From the NCBI GenBank assembly GCA_021186555.1, contig JAJKFL010000005.1, positions 41,381,135-41,445,134 on the forward strand: a DNA stretch of 64,000 nt, read 5' to 3'. Positions 21,060 through 32,726 of the stretch are shown one piece after another. The notes under the pieces were generated by a model. It searched no databases. It saw nothing but the letters and a program-made list of their open reading frames with translations, and was not told the DNA's origin. The number at the start of each line of letters is the position of its first letter. Positions within the stretch are counted from its first letter, which is position 1. Source of the DNA: Reticulitermes speratus (taxonomy: Eukaryota > Arthropoda > Insecta > Blattodea > Rhinotermitidae). Made by a program: the position numbers and the translations under genes.

Positions 21060-21990
21060 AGTAAGAATTATGTGGAGGGTTAAAATATGTTTACATATGG
21101 TATGTTATGAACATCCACGGGACTGAGATCTCGTTTAATGTAAGCGGGTTGTTTATCTTGCAAAAATGCAACGTGTGTAAATCGTGTTTGTATTATTTTT
21201 TTTTTCTAAAACTACTACGATTTGGTCTCTTGTATTGTGTAGTGAAATGCAATGTTGAACCTGTTTGATCGGAATTTCTAATGAAATAGAACTGCATGGA
21301 AGAAGCATGTTAATATATTAAGACACTAAACTGCGTTTATTGAAATATTTCAATAAATGCACATCAGAATGCACAGAAGAGAACGTGTAGGTGTTCACTT
21401 AAGGGGTCATTAAGTTTTCCGATCTAAATTAAAATTCAAATGGCTCAAGAATTTTTTTTATAAAATTACTTCTTATCAAATTGCATTCAATTTCATTCAA
21501 CCATTCTCAAGTTGCTATATGCGTACAGAAAGACAGGGCAATTTTAGTGGACCTTCCATAGGGGTTTCTAATGCAACTACTTGTACAAAGGAAAACTCGA
21601 GAAGAACGTTTGATTTGTAAATTACTTCGACAAACTCAGATTGTAAGGCGTATGTAGTTAAACGAATTGTTAGTATGGAATTAGAAGGAATTAAAAAATG
21701 AATGTTTATGTCTTAACCGAGGTACTATTTGGAAGTTGTTCGAGGAAATAAGGAAAATTACGAAAAGCCATGCAGAAAAGCCCATCTTCCGGCGACTTCC
21801 GAATACAGTCCAGAGCGTCACCACTACACCAGTCTGATCGGCGTCTTTGTAGTTATGCACGACACCATCCTACTCTGTATTCACAAATAACGGTTTATAT
21901 ATTCGTTTAATGAACTTAATTTCTCGTGACAGTGAACTGTATCGGTGGCTTAAGGCAGCTCATTGCAAGCCACTGGCACTTTACAATGGG
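21060..21990. other. Anonymous AT-rich DNA
   Basis: No recognised gene or repeat up to the SINE at 22007. A perfect short palindrome, GAAATATTTC, at 21340 is too short to interpret. Confidence 0.4.
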
Positions 21991-22006
21991 CAAGTAGGCT
22001 ATTTTG

Positions 22007-22266
22007 CCGATCCCAGTGGCCTCGCGGTCTAAGGCGTTGGTTTACGGCCGCTCGCTTACTGGAATTGTGGGTTCGAATCCCGCCTAGGGCATGGATGTCT
22101 GTCTCTTGTGAGTGTTGTGTGTTGTCAGGTAGAGGTCTCTGCGACGAGCTGGTTCCTCGTCGAGAGGAGTCCTACCGACTGTGTATGTGTCATTGAGTGT
22201 GATCGTGAAGCCTCGAAAAATGAGGCGGCCTAGGCCCCCAAGGGGCTCTCGAGCCATTGGAAAAAA
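22007..22266 (+). mobile_element. tRNA-derived SINE, family B, copy 1, with 15-bp target duplication
   Basis: The head has CCGATCCCAGTGGCCTCGCG, a box-A-like GGTCTAAGGCGTTGG and box B GGTTCGAATCCC. The body contains GCATGGATGTCTGTCTCTTGTG, GACGAGCTGGTTCCTCGTCG and GCGGCCTAGGCCCCCAAGGG, then poly-A. It is flanked by AAGTAGGCTATTTTG at 21992-22006 and AAGTAGGCTACTTTG at 22267-22281, a 15-bp duplication with one mismatch that defines the insertion. A second, diverged copy is on the minus strand at 60991-61263. Confidence 0.9.
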
Positions 22267-22281
22267 AAGTAGGCTACTTTG

Positions 22282-22685
22282 GTTTGCTTTAAACCCATCT
22301 TGTGTAAATGCAGAGTGTAGTGAAGCAGGTAACATTTAAGTATTTTGGAATCCATATTTTGTCAAGATCCTTGAGTTATGAGAAACTGAAGCGTTTCTAG
22401 CTAAGTTCTGGGCGCCGGAGGTCGTAGACCCTCCACTACTTAGTGTGTCTTCTTTCTCCTAAACACGGATCTTCGCTTTTAACTTCGGCTAGAAGCGTAC
22501 AGTCTCAACCCTTAAGCCTTAATGCAGTGGTTGACTAAAATTACCCAGTGTTCAGCCACTCAGTGGCGTGAATTTATTCGCACTATGCTCTCTTATGCAG
22601 TTCTCGTGCCACGAAAGAAGTATTTCACTCAGGAATATCGAACGCGTCAACTGCGAGAGTTTGCTGTATTTCATTAAAGGCACTA
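22282..22685. other. Anonymous DNA
   Basis: Holds no recognised repeat. It borders the 3' end of LINE family A. Confidence 0.4.
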
Positions 22686-22689
22686 AGTA

Positions 22690-23645
22690 ACTAACTAACT
22701 CCATGGAGCAGAGTCCTTCTTGAGAAGCTAGCAGGTCGTCAGCTAGTCTAGAAATTCCCCGCATTTTATGGAACCCGAGGGTTTATTACCGCATTCACAA
22801 CAGCCCGTCACCTGTCCCTATCCTGAGCCATATCAATTCAGTCCATGCCCCCCATCCCACTTCTTGAAGATCCATTTTAATATTATCCTCCCATTTACGC
22901 CTGGGTCTTCCAAGTGGTCTCGTTCCCTCAGGTCTCCCCACCAAAATCCTGTATGCACCTCTCCCCCACCCATACGTGCTACATGCCTCGCCCACCTCAT
23001 TCTTCTTGATTTGATCACCCTATAATATTTGGTGATTATTACAGATCATTAAGTTTCTCGTTATGTAGTCTTCTCCACTCCCCTGTTACCTCGTCCCTCT
23101 TAGGCCCAAATATCCTCCTCAGCACCCTATTCTCGAACACCCTCAGCCTATGTTTCTCCCTCGGTGTGAGTGACCAAGATTCACACCCATACAAAACAAC
23201 AGCAAAATTATAGTTCTGCATATCTTAATCTTTGTATTTTTGGATAGCAACCTGGAAGACAGAAGATCCTGCACCGAATGATAACAAGCATTCCCCGACT
23301 TCTATCTGTTCTTAATTTCTTCCTGAATGGAATTTCGATTTGTTAGGGTTGCTCCCAAATATTTGAACTATTCCACCCTTTCAAATGATTTATTATCTAT
23401 CTTCATGTTGTGATTTTGTCCTGCATTCTGTTCTCGATACATGACCATGTACTTAGTTTTCTCAGCATTTACTTCTAGACCAATCTCCTTACTAGCGACT
23501 ACTAAAGCTTCTGTGTTTTTCTTTGTAGCATGTACGCTTCCGCCCAATATATTAACATCATCAGCATAAACCAGAAGCTGATTGTACCATTTAATTTCAA
23601 GCCCTCCTGGTTTGCATGAACCCTCCTAATGGCATATTCCAAAGT
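22690..23645 (-). pseudogene. LINE family A, partial reverse transcriptase and C-terminus (longest copy)
   Basis: Read on the minus strand from 23645, it opens with EYAIRRVHANQ, the segment before the catalytic loop. The YADD motif follows at 23568-23557 in the context LLVYADDVNILGGS, then NAEKTKYMVM (thumb region start), FKYLGATLTNRN-like text with an in-frame break, then YGCESWSLTPREKHRLRVFE and VLRRIFGPKRDEVTGEWR, then [12 protein letters not shown] and [14 protein letters not shown]. The 3' untranslated tail ends near 22690. Several frameshifts and stops separate these blocks. The 5' two thirds (endonuclease, palm N-terminal part) are absent. It is clearly a non-LTR retrotransposon; I think of an RTE-like or related clade but cannot resolve it. 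Sister fragments are at 6756, 10250, 18090, 45020 and 53401. Confidence 0.85.
23557..23568 (-). other. YADD catalytic motif of the LINE reverse transcriptase
   Basis: TATGCTGATGAT on the minus strand encodes Y-A-D-D, the metal-binding loop of reverse transcriptases. The only such motif I recognise in the window. Confidence 0.85.
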
Positions 23646-23770
23646 CAGTGAAGGTACAACGTATTAAAAGTGTTTACTACTTTTAGACCTTTATGAAGTT
23701 TGTATTTTGAAGTTCATGATGCACAGTAGGTCATAAAGTGTTGGCACTGAAGAAATAAAATGCAAATCAG

Positions 23771-23802
23771 CACAACGTTTCAATGTAAACCGCACACCTG
23801 AG
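23771..23802 (-). ncRNA. Very degenerate hammerhead-like sequence
   Basis: Minus strand: CTCAGGTGTGCGGTTTACAT, then TGAAACGTTGTGC. GAAACGTT is preserved, but the CTGANGA block is not. I keep it only because the plus-strand form (CACAACGTTTCAATGTAAAC then CACACCTGAG) has the same layout as better copies. Confidence 0.2.
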
Positions 23803-24741
23803 TAAATAAATTTAATAACTGAATAATTTCCGATAAAGACATGCGGATGGGTGGACTCGACGTTCCCATTGTACGTTTATTTTATTTTTATCTTGCTGAA
23901 AATAATGCACGCCTTGAGTCTTGCCTTCTTTAGTGAGACTGACTTCACGCCACTGATCGCCACGTTCTGTTGGGTGGTACGGGTGAGGGATTTGCGTAGC
24001 AATGCGTCCGGTCTGCATTTTACACTCTTTCTCAATTACATATCCGGTCTAAGTTAACTGTTGCCTGACCTCCACCCTTCTCTGCGGAGCCACACAAGAG
24101 GAGCCAACTGTGAAATTGTAGAAGAAAAAATTTACCTCTTATGTGATATTTACGATGTAACATTTCTAGAAAATATGTCGAATGATTCAGTTGATTTAAT
24201 TAGTTTCACTGACACTGTGTGGCAACAGAAACCTGAAGTGTAATGCCCCTAATTCTAAAATCCTCCATTGGGCGCTATTCTGAGCTACTTGCATTCGTTT
24301 CCCTTCCTCAAAAATCCCATCCCTGTCCCTGCCCCCCTTTCAATTTCAGCTCCAATTTCCTTGATGTCATAAGTGTATGTTCCATACGTTTTTCCCACAA
24401 ATATATGTAGCATGTAAACTCCTTCTTCTCACATCCGATCTACTTGCAGACCTGATTGGAGTCACCTAGATTTGACTGTGTTAACAATACTAGATGACCA
24501 TTACTGCCTAAGTCACGGAAGCTTCTCCTTGCATGATTTCCTAAATTGCTCACTCATACCATCCTTCTCAGGTCCAAATATTATCGTAAACATTTTGTTT
24601 TGAATCATCTCAAAGCAAGAGACCTCATTAGAAAGATACACGAAAGAACTGGCAGAATTAGTATATATCCGGAATCGTCAGCATTTTGTGGAAATTGGAT
24701 GTTAACAGTAACAGTTTCAAAACTGAATATTCTTGGTCTGT

Positions 24742-24780
24742 ATATTATTATTATTATTATTATTATTACTATTATTATTG
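24742..24780. repeat. ATT microsatellite
   Basis: About 13 units of TTA/ATT with one ACT interruption. Confidence 0.85.
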
Positions 24781-25844
24781 GTCTTTCTGTTTAGTCGTCT
24801 GTCCATACAATAATTGTCCTTTTGCTAGATGAAAATTGCTGTTAATTTTGTTTGTACAGACGTTGGTATACTTTGAAAACAAATTGTTATCCAGATTCAC
24901 ACTAGGAGTACTTACCACGCGTGAAATTGCATTCGTTTTAATTATTCATAACTTTTCTAATTTTGAATCTGATCTTTTCGTTAACTGACTTTATTTTTAC
25001 TGTTTTTGTCCTTTGTTTCTTTTGGTTTTTGTGTGTAATAGTGTTATTTGTTTTGTTTGAGTTTAGGTTTTGTAATTTGCCTTTAGCCTCTGAATCAGGA
25101 CGGAAATGAACAAGGAATCAACTGGAATTAACTACCTACCCTGCAGCATCTGAATATACGTTTCGCCACAAATGACAAAATTATCTTCTTCTGTTTTTAA
25201 ACATGGCCTTGCTGTGGAATTGCAGTTAATGAAGGACGGCGGAGTGGACGGCCAGAAATCGATGTCTTGTAGGGGCTTTGGGAATTACCTGTTCCCTATA
25301 TATCCCAGAAGGACTGTACAGTTTATACAAGCTTACTTCAACATGGGAACATGGCTTTACCTTTGGAATTTAATTTAAGTGTAAATAATTGAACAGTAGC
25401 AGCGAGTCTTTATAAAGGATCGAAAATACCCTGGAGCGATTTCAAATTCATTGCCTTCAGTTGACCTCAATGTATGGTGACGTGCATAGGTGAACAAGCC
25501 TAGTTTGGCTGCAAGAGTCCACATTAACACCGGCTGGCTTTGAGGGTGGCAGTGTTGAGCTGTAAGAAGTAGGAGAATTAATGAGGTCCATTGAAAAAGT
25601 AGAGTGGACATCCTGTAACCATATCGAGTGTTTCCAAAACAGTTTTTTGTTTGGAGTTAGTGTAATGACGACAGACACCGGAGAGGCACCGTACAGACTT
25701 TCTAGTATCCACGTCTGTGTGTGGCGCGGTTGGCCAAACTGGCTGGCGTGAGTTTCTGTGATTTCGGTTATGATGAGTTGTAGTTAATATTTTGTAAATA
25801 AAAGTTAAGAAATGGAAAAAAGTGAGGTAAAGTGTGGATATAAG

Positions 25845-25990
25845 GGACTGACTGACTGACTAGGTAACTACATGACAGGATAACAAATGGTTTTGACATA
25901 CTGACTAACTGACTTGAATGACTGAGTGACAGATTGGCCGATTGACATGTTAAGTGACTGCGCGTATAACTATGGCACTGGATATCTGTC
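25845..25990. repeat. Cryptic GACT/TGACTG simple sequence
   Basis: Irregular recurrence of GACTGACT, TGACTGAC and related words without fixed spacing. A similar block built of the same words lies at 31495-31640. Confidence 0.6.
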
Positions 25991-27387
25991 TGTTAGTTTA
26001 ACTGGCAGACTAACATAATGTCTGCATTGTAACTTGGTAGTTGAAAAATAGGCTGGCTGACTGACCGCCTGGTGTATAGTGAGACACTGCACTTCTAGAG
26101 TGTGCTGTTAGGCGGACATGATGAGAAAACACACAGTGAGTATAAAAATGTGAGGCATAGAAGCTTCTTGTATGGCCACGCTGTTTCTATCACTTGTTTT
26201 AATCATGTTAACTACGATTTCTCCAGTGATGTGTAAGAAATAAGTGCTCCTTGCAAGGTATTTCACACCCTTCTGCCCTGTGAACTAAGTGCGTGATGTA
26301 ACAGAGTCGTCAGTGTCGGTTTACATGCTAGCGGTGCAGTCATTATCGATTGTGTTGGCAAACAGTGCTAGATAGTAGCATATAGCACTGGCGCGTGAAA
26401 TCTTATATTCTTTCTGACAATTCTGAAAGTACTCGATAACCGTGTAGTCTTGTGTGTGTTGAAACTGTCATGTTTTATTGACACAACGTAATTCACCATT
26501 GAACGTGACGTCGCTAACTCCTTGTTGAGTAATTTATAAATTACTGTCAACATAACAAGTTTGCATTTTCTTCTAAATTAGTAGTTTAAAAGTTATAAAA
26601 CCGAATGGAACATGGGTGATGATTGATGTGCGTATCAATATGATGTGTCACTGTATAGCTATGATATGCTATGGTAACGTATAACATGTTATATTTGTGC
26701 AGGTGTTACATGTATGAGGGGTGTTACTTGTCATAAAGAAATATGATTCAACCCTTCGACATGTATTGGTCAAAATAATATTGAGTTTAAAACCCCCCGC
26801 TCTTTGTCCATATAATCGTCACTAAAAATGTTATTGATGAGTGAAGAGAGCAAGGCTGGCAAACCGCTGTGTGGTCCGTTCCCACAAAGCCTCTGTTCAT
26901 TATTTCAACTGTTTCATTTATCATAACTTCTGTTTAATATGACGTCACGTTAATTCGTAAAGTGGCTGTTCACTGGCTGCGTAACGAAAGTTAGACTGTC
27001 GGAATGTAGATGGATTCTTGGGTAATTAAGGCCGATTTCTGAACTTAAAAGAGTTCATATAAGCCTAATTGCGAATATATATAATAATAGTACTTTCTGT
27101 ATTGGGTACGCAAGTGTAGCCTATGCAAGAACAATGTCCTGAGCTTTTAGACGGTACTAACCTAGCCTTGAGAAAATGAGGAGACTCGAAATTCTGACGT
27201 TAGAGTAGGCGGTAGTACGATGTAGATTCGAACTGGGTGCCTTTCAATACAGGTCTACAGAATCAGCACCGCACAAGAGTAGAGAAATGTATATTTTTGT
27301 CTTGTGGGATTTATTTAAAGACTTAGTTCATGTCTTAGAGACGTTAAGCCCTTGACGAAATTTTCAAGTTTGTAGACAAGCTGTTCT

Positions 27388-27400
27388 TTTTAATAAGGTT
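27388..27400. repeat. Target-site duplication, left copy (13 bp)
   Basis: TTTTAATAAGGTT, identical to 27680-27692 on the other side of the SINE. Confidence 0.9.
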
Positions 27401-27679
27401 TTCTTTGTGGTGAAGGGCCCCGCAGCAGATGGTACGCACGCACTGCAGCCTTGAGGCTTATTGTGCAATCCTGTGATGAAGATGATTAATTTATTCTGTT
27501 TTCCGTGTAATGGAGCACCGGTGGAAACAAAGAGACAGGGGAAAGCCGAAGTACTTGGGGGAAAAACCTGTCCCAGTGCCACTTTGCCCACCACAAATCC
27601 CACATGGACTGACCTGGGATCGCACCCGGACCTCCGCGGTGAGAGGCCGGCGACTAACCGCCTGAGCCATGGCACGGCC
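27401..27679 (-). mobile_element. tRNA-derived SINE, family A, copy 3, with perfect 13-bp target duplication
   Basis: Minus-strand copy. The head starts at 27679 with GGCCGTGCCATGGCTCAGGCGG. The diverged box B region (GGGTGCGATCCC) carries a G in place of the usual T. The body matches 1360-1675 through GGCAAAGTGGCACTGGGACAGG, TTCCCCCAAGTACTTCGGCTT and CCACCGGTGCTCCATTA. The 3' end reads GGGGCCCTTCACCACAAAGAA. The identical flanks TTTTAATAAGGTT mark LINE-driven integration and indicate that this is the youngest-looking insertion in the window. The A-rich tail is short. Confidence 0.92.
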
Positions 27680-27692
27680 TTTTAATAAGGTT
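27680..27692. repeat. Target-site duplication, right copy (13 bp)
   Basis: TTTTAATAAGGTT, perfect match to the left copy. Confidence 0.9.
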
Positions 27693-28474
27693 ACTGGTTA
27701 CGAGAACCTACAGGCCTATTTATTCCTTAGCAACACATGATCTGTTTTAGTGAGACCAGAAAAACAACATTCTGACGTGAATATGTACCGCTGGAGGCAA
27801 GCACTTCTAATATCTCTGTTTGCATACTTAGTGTTAAATTTCATGGTCTCGCCTGTTCTTTTACGTTTATTCTTTTCCGAGCACTTCTCTGAACACGTTC
27901 AATGCAAAACCTCGTCTCCGAACAATGTCATTCGAGGTGAATTCATTACGCTTTTTATATCCTTTTTATTTGGTTACAAACGTACTTTGTTCTTACGTTT
28001 GGAATCCCGGAGCGCTGGCAACATAACTCGTAGTTCCGTAAGGTCTGTGAAATATTCACTCTGATACGATACGTGTTTTCATTATTGGTAGCTCATGTGA
28101 GATCGTCAGAAAGATCTCAAAGCCAATTTATTAGTGATTTATGTGCAGTGGAAGTAGATGAGAAACGTGGTACATCCAAGCATAATGAAAGTGTTATTGT
28201 ACTTCGAACATATTGTACATTCTTTTTCATCTTCCGTGTTTCTGCTGGTATTCGAAAAGTTTTATGAGGAAAATAATGTGGCAGGTATGTCATGTCGTCA
28301 ATTACAGTTACCGCTTCTTTTGTAAACAAAAGATATTATGACCTGATGAGTGCTAAAGAAATTTTCCTTTTACGCACGAATCTGCAAGAATATTCGTAGG
28401 CAATAACTTCATGTGTGCGAATGTTCTAATGTTCTAATGTTGTCTAGCGTCTCACCACTCCTTCATGTCTGCAA

Positions 28475-28552
28475 TAACCGAACATCTGTTGGCAGGCCTG
28501 GTTCGAGACCAAGACTGGACTTGAACCAGGCATGTCAAGGGATGTTCGGTTA
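28475..28552. repeat. 30-bp inverted repeat, 18-nt loop
   Basis: Arms 28475-28504 and 28523-28552. The outer TAACCGAACATC pairs perfectly with GATGTTCGGTTA, and the inner GCCTGGTTC with GAACCAGGC. The bases between these blocks match about half. No target duplication is clear. Possibly a tiny foldback element. Confidence 0.7.
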
Positions 28553-31494
28553 CACTACTTACACCACATATTGTCTACACTTACACAACCTACGACGTAA
28601 CTGATAATAACTTAACTGGTTAAGACATTTCTTCCGTTTATGGACCCTCAATCGTATCGTCTTTTTTGTACACGCCCTCCTTGAGCCACTTGAAAAAGTA
28701 ATAAGTTTATATGTTTAGTATTATCCTCTCCTGTATGTGCCTACGTTGCCAAAATCTTTTAGTTTTCATTCCCCGCGTGCTACATGTGCACCAGTCTCAT
28801 TCTTTTTCTGTTAACCACTAACACGAATAAGTGAAGAATAAACGTGATTATGCCTGTCTGTATAAGATTTTATGAACTCCTCTATCTTTCATGTATATAT
28901 ATATATATAATTCTCATGCATCCTGTTCAGCATTCTGCCCCCAAACACTCCGAATCTGTGCTCTGCCTTTAGAGTGAGACTTAAAGTTTTGCATCCATCA
29001 TGAACATATAATATGTATGTATTTCTACGTATGTAGCCCGGAGAGGTAATGGTCTATGAACTGAAGAGAGCAGTACCCAAAATTAAATTACTGTTAATTT
29101 TATGATTTACATTTCATTTCGATACGTTTTTCTTTTTTTCCAAGTACTTCATACTTGTTACGCTTTCGAGTGTTATAGGAAGTGTCAAATTTAATAACTA
29201 ATAATTTAGGAAATGTCCACATAGCGTAACACCTCTGGCGCGTTTTTTTTTATATTTCACAGATTTTAAATTTATGAATAATGTCCTGAAAACACAGCTA
29301 ATGCGTATGCTTTAGTTTAAATGTGTCTTCCACGTTGTACACAACACATACGATTTGTCCTCATAATAACAACAGGTTTACATGTACACCATAATCAGAA
29401 TTTGGAAAACGGCGAGATGTAATTTTTCTTGTACTTGTCTCGTAAACAGCGAGATTTACAATCGGTTTTTTGTATTGTTGTATTCAGATCATTAGCTCGT
29501 GCCTCACACAAATCAGCCTCCTTTATTATGAAGACGAATCACTTCGACATTTCATCACTGTACATAGGGTTTTGTATGAAGTGTGTGATATTTTTTCCGC
29601 TTTTTACTTGAAATTGGTGTGCATTGAAAAGTTCAGTGGAAGAAAAACCGAATCTGAAATTTCACTAATATCCGTCCTATGGGAGTCGTGCCATTTCATA
29701 AGGATAGATGGACAAGTATGGCGACGGTAATCGCCACTATGGTAACTGCTGTTGTGTTAGGGAAGCTAATGGTCGTCCATCTAGTGAATAAATTTCTCAC
29801 CAAATAGGGGGGGAGGGTTGTTACGGTGCTCAAAAACCGCGCTACTGGGGTCCATTCTGAATCTGTTTAATCCAGACCCCACTCCCCCCCCCAATCCTCT
29901 TTCTTTAAGATCCTTCAGTGCTGCTCTCCCAAGTGGGCTTTACCCTGCACGTAGTTACATCCTTTGGTTTTAGCTGTGTCTAACACAGGCTGTGTTGTGT
30001 ATCAGTACCGGCCAAAATCTTTCTGAGTGTGGAATTTTTGTACTGAATTTTGTCAAATCCCATTTGATGTTTTATGACAGTACGTATTTTTTTCAACACA
30101 GCTAGGTTTTATTTGTAGCCTAATATAAATCAGCCAATTAAGAAATAAAAGTATCAATTTCCGTTTGTTTCGGATCGAAGTGTACGACCAGCCAATTTTG
30201 CGTTCGTTGCATGTACTTTGCACAAAGAGCTCTGAATACGTAACAAAACTTCGAAATAATTACGTTGTCTTTGTACGTGTAACTGTAATTTAAGTCGTTC
30301 TTATTCATGGTCTTTTTATACGTTTGACCTCAAAAGGAAGTAAAACTGATGCAATAAGAGTAGGCAAGTGAAATGGTCAAAGCTGTGCTTGTTAGTTTGT
30401 ACGGCTAACCAATGACTGTTGTCCACTACATAACATTCTCTTGAGAGAATTTAATAATACTTACATTATGGAGTCGGAAAATATGCTTCAGTCACTTTTG
30501 GCGGAGGGGTTGGGGGCTGAACCTTTTTTGTGTACCTTGGAGGAAGTAATGTTTACTGAAGCTGAACAAACTCGAAAAAAAAAACAAATTAGTTAAATTA
30601 CATAGCTACAGCTCGCTGTTGTTTCAGAATTCCGTCTGCGTGTCTTATGGGAAATTCTGTTTCTGTTTACCCCACACTGCGAAAATTGTGCTTGAAAAAT
30701 TAATGTTATTCGGTCAGTAAAGAACACTGCTATTGGCAGTCAGTACATCATTACGATACACCTGTTACAACAGGACGACATGAAAACAAGAAGGTTGGTC
30801 TGTAGTCTAAATAGTAAGACCTGGGTAGCTTGTCTACTAAAATACAGTTTTAAATTACACTCCTTTTTATGGGTTAGCTGCATGAAGATGTGGAAGAGTT
30901 ATATGATTGATTCTATATAGGTATTTAATGTGTTGGCTGTACGGGAAAAGAGGAGTGTCATTGTAGTATTAGTATATTGTTTTATACAGATAAACTCAAG
31001 AATGCAGAACACATTTATTTCTAGGTAATGGTATGTGTGAATAGGTTTAAATATTTATAGTTTTATGCCGGTAATATAAAAGTGTACAATAATTTATTGA
31101 ATTTTGGTAGGTTGCAGGTGATTTTTTAATAAACTAGAAGAATGGGGCATATTATTAAGGAGAATAATGGAACAGAACTAAAATCGATAAACATAGTACT
31201 CGTACTTAAAAGTGATAGAAAATATAAGAAATTTATTAGGCTGCAACATTTGGAACGGTATTTGATTTATAAAGTTTCGACGGATGTTTGTTAATATTGG
31301 AAATACGATTGGTATTGTATAAAAATATTGTTTGTACAACCAGATATAAAGGCTGCGAATCGCGAAAACCCCGTTGTTAAGCAGACCGAGCCTTCTCTAC
31401 AGTTTGAATCTACTAGTAGTACTTGATTTGAAATAGTTTCACATTTTTGCCTTGTTGGTAAGTATCCGAACTGATCGTCAGACTACTAGTTGCA

Positions 31495-31640
31495 TGGTTG
31501 GCAGTCTGTTTTAACTGATTGACAGAATGGTTGGCTGTCAGCTGGCCGGCTGCCTGACTCATTGCTTGACTGACGGCTGGCTGAATGGGTTGTTAATACT
31601 TCAGTTATGTGATTAACTGACTACCTGATTTCGTGACTTA
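31495..31640. repeat. Cryptic GGCTG/GACTG simple sequence
   Basis: Words such as TTGGCTGTC, CTGGCCGGCTGCCTGACT and TTGACTGACGGCTGGCTG recur without strict period. Confidence 0.6.
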
Positions 31641-32097
31641 TGTTTTGATTGAATGTCTGGTTCTGTTATCGACTGCGTGACTGCCTCTGTCTAAATCCAT
31701 GTTGTAGTACATGCTTTGGGGAACCTGATGTTTAAAAAATGAAAAAAAGTTTGCTATGAAACCTGAAAAATTATCAGACATAACCACTGTACGTATCTAT
31801 TGGATCCTATGTTGACCCAGTTGTTTCCAGTTCACAATCTCTAATATCGGTTTTCAATATTATAATTTGTTGTGTTTGTACGTCTCCACCATTCATGTGT
31901 CCGTTATATCCAGGAACTGCATTTTCTTTCGTCTATGAGCATTACACGCTATGTCCGTCTAATTCTTTCTAACAGTATCAGGTGAATAACAGCAAGTAGA
32001 GTCTGCCCCGCAGTACAACCTGCGTCGTCTACTTTATTCAGTTCTCTTGCTACCTCATGTTCCACCGTCCTCTTTCTAGGTCAAATACTCTTCTCAG

Positions 32098-32215
32098 TAA
32101 ATAATAAAGACAATTTTTTCAACATAACTATATTTTATTATAAAAAATATTTGCCATTATAAAATGCTACATGTTTCGACCCCTAAGGGCCATCATCAGG
32201 TACGAATAAATTGAA
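32098..32215 (-). mobile_element. Hammerhead-like repeat copy
   Basis: AT-rich lead (CAACATAACTATATTTTATT), then GCTACATGTTTCGACCCCTA and CATCATCAGG. The arrangement parallels the copy at 57720-57860 (CATAACTACGTTTACTATTAG, CTACATGTTTCGGCC, CATCCTCAGGG), so both belong to one subfamily. The boundaries are not determined. Confidence 0.5.
32168..32199 (-). ncRNA. Hammerhead-like ribozyme core, intact blocks
   Basis: Minus strand: CTGATGA (32199-32193), T, a 5-bp hairpin GGCCCTTAGGGGTC, then GAAA (32177-32174) and CATGTA. ACATGT (32174-32169) is a perfect palindrome that could make a 6-bp helix III between two RNAs, with A at 32168 as the cleavage base (GUA type). An evident helix I is missing. 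Confidence 0.55.
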
Positions 32216-32726
32216 AGGAAGGCGGTCCAAGACCGTCGAAATATGTGCATTTTATAAGTGCAAATATTGTTTTTGTATAAAAGATAGTTGTGTTGACTAA
32301 AAACTGTTTATTACTTAGTTTATGAAACAGCGGGAGGTCTTCTCTAAAGATGCTACTCGATGCTCAGTCCTACAATACCTGCAGTGTCTGTCATAATCTA
32401 TTTATGATTCTACCCATTTCTGAACAGTTTGTACCTTATCAAATAATCTTCATGGACTAAATCTTTTCTGTATGAGGAAGGGAGACCGAGGGATATCCTC
32501 TCAAGCTTGAGAGTAAGAAACCTCGTATTGTGAAAGTGAACCCGTATAATTTGCTTTGTATGATTGCAGGTGAATACAGACCGTTAGGAACTGTATCTTG
32601 TAAGGCGGGCATTGGAGCGAAAATGTCAGCATCCTATGATCAGGCTCACAGATGCACTTTATTCCACTCCCATTGTTATGGGAAACAACAGCGTATTTGT
32701 TTCGGGCCCTTATAGGCATTTTGAAT

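Larger units (their letters stand above)
23810..27387. other. Anonymous AT-rich DNA
   Basis: About 3.6 kb with only simple-sequence features: an ATT run at 24742 and a GACT-word stretch at 25845-25990. Scattered open frames of 60-82 codons have no recognisable domain. Confidence 0.4.
27700..32095. other. Anonymous AT-rich DNA
   Basis: About 4.4 kb in which I recognise only a foldback at 28475-28552, a TA run at 28892-28908 and GACT-word simple sequence at 31495-31640. The 104-codon frame at 27750-28064 starts close to a SINE flank and has one hydrophobic stretch, but no domain or exon context. Confidence 0.4.

Noticed and set aside
27750-28064. 104-codon frame with a hydrophobic segment and an acceptor-like TTTTAG upstream
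   Set aside because: No domain, no donor site in frame, and no matching exon within the window; chance is more likely.
29800-29900. GGGG/CCCC-flanked segment as a TIR element
   Set aside because: The apparent inverted repeat is a 7-bp match inside homopolymer-rich DNA, without a target duplication.
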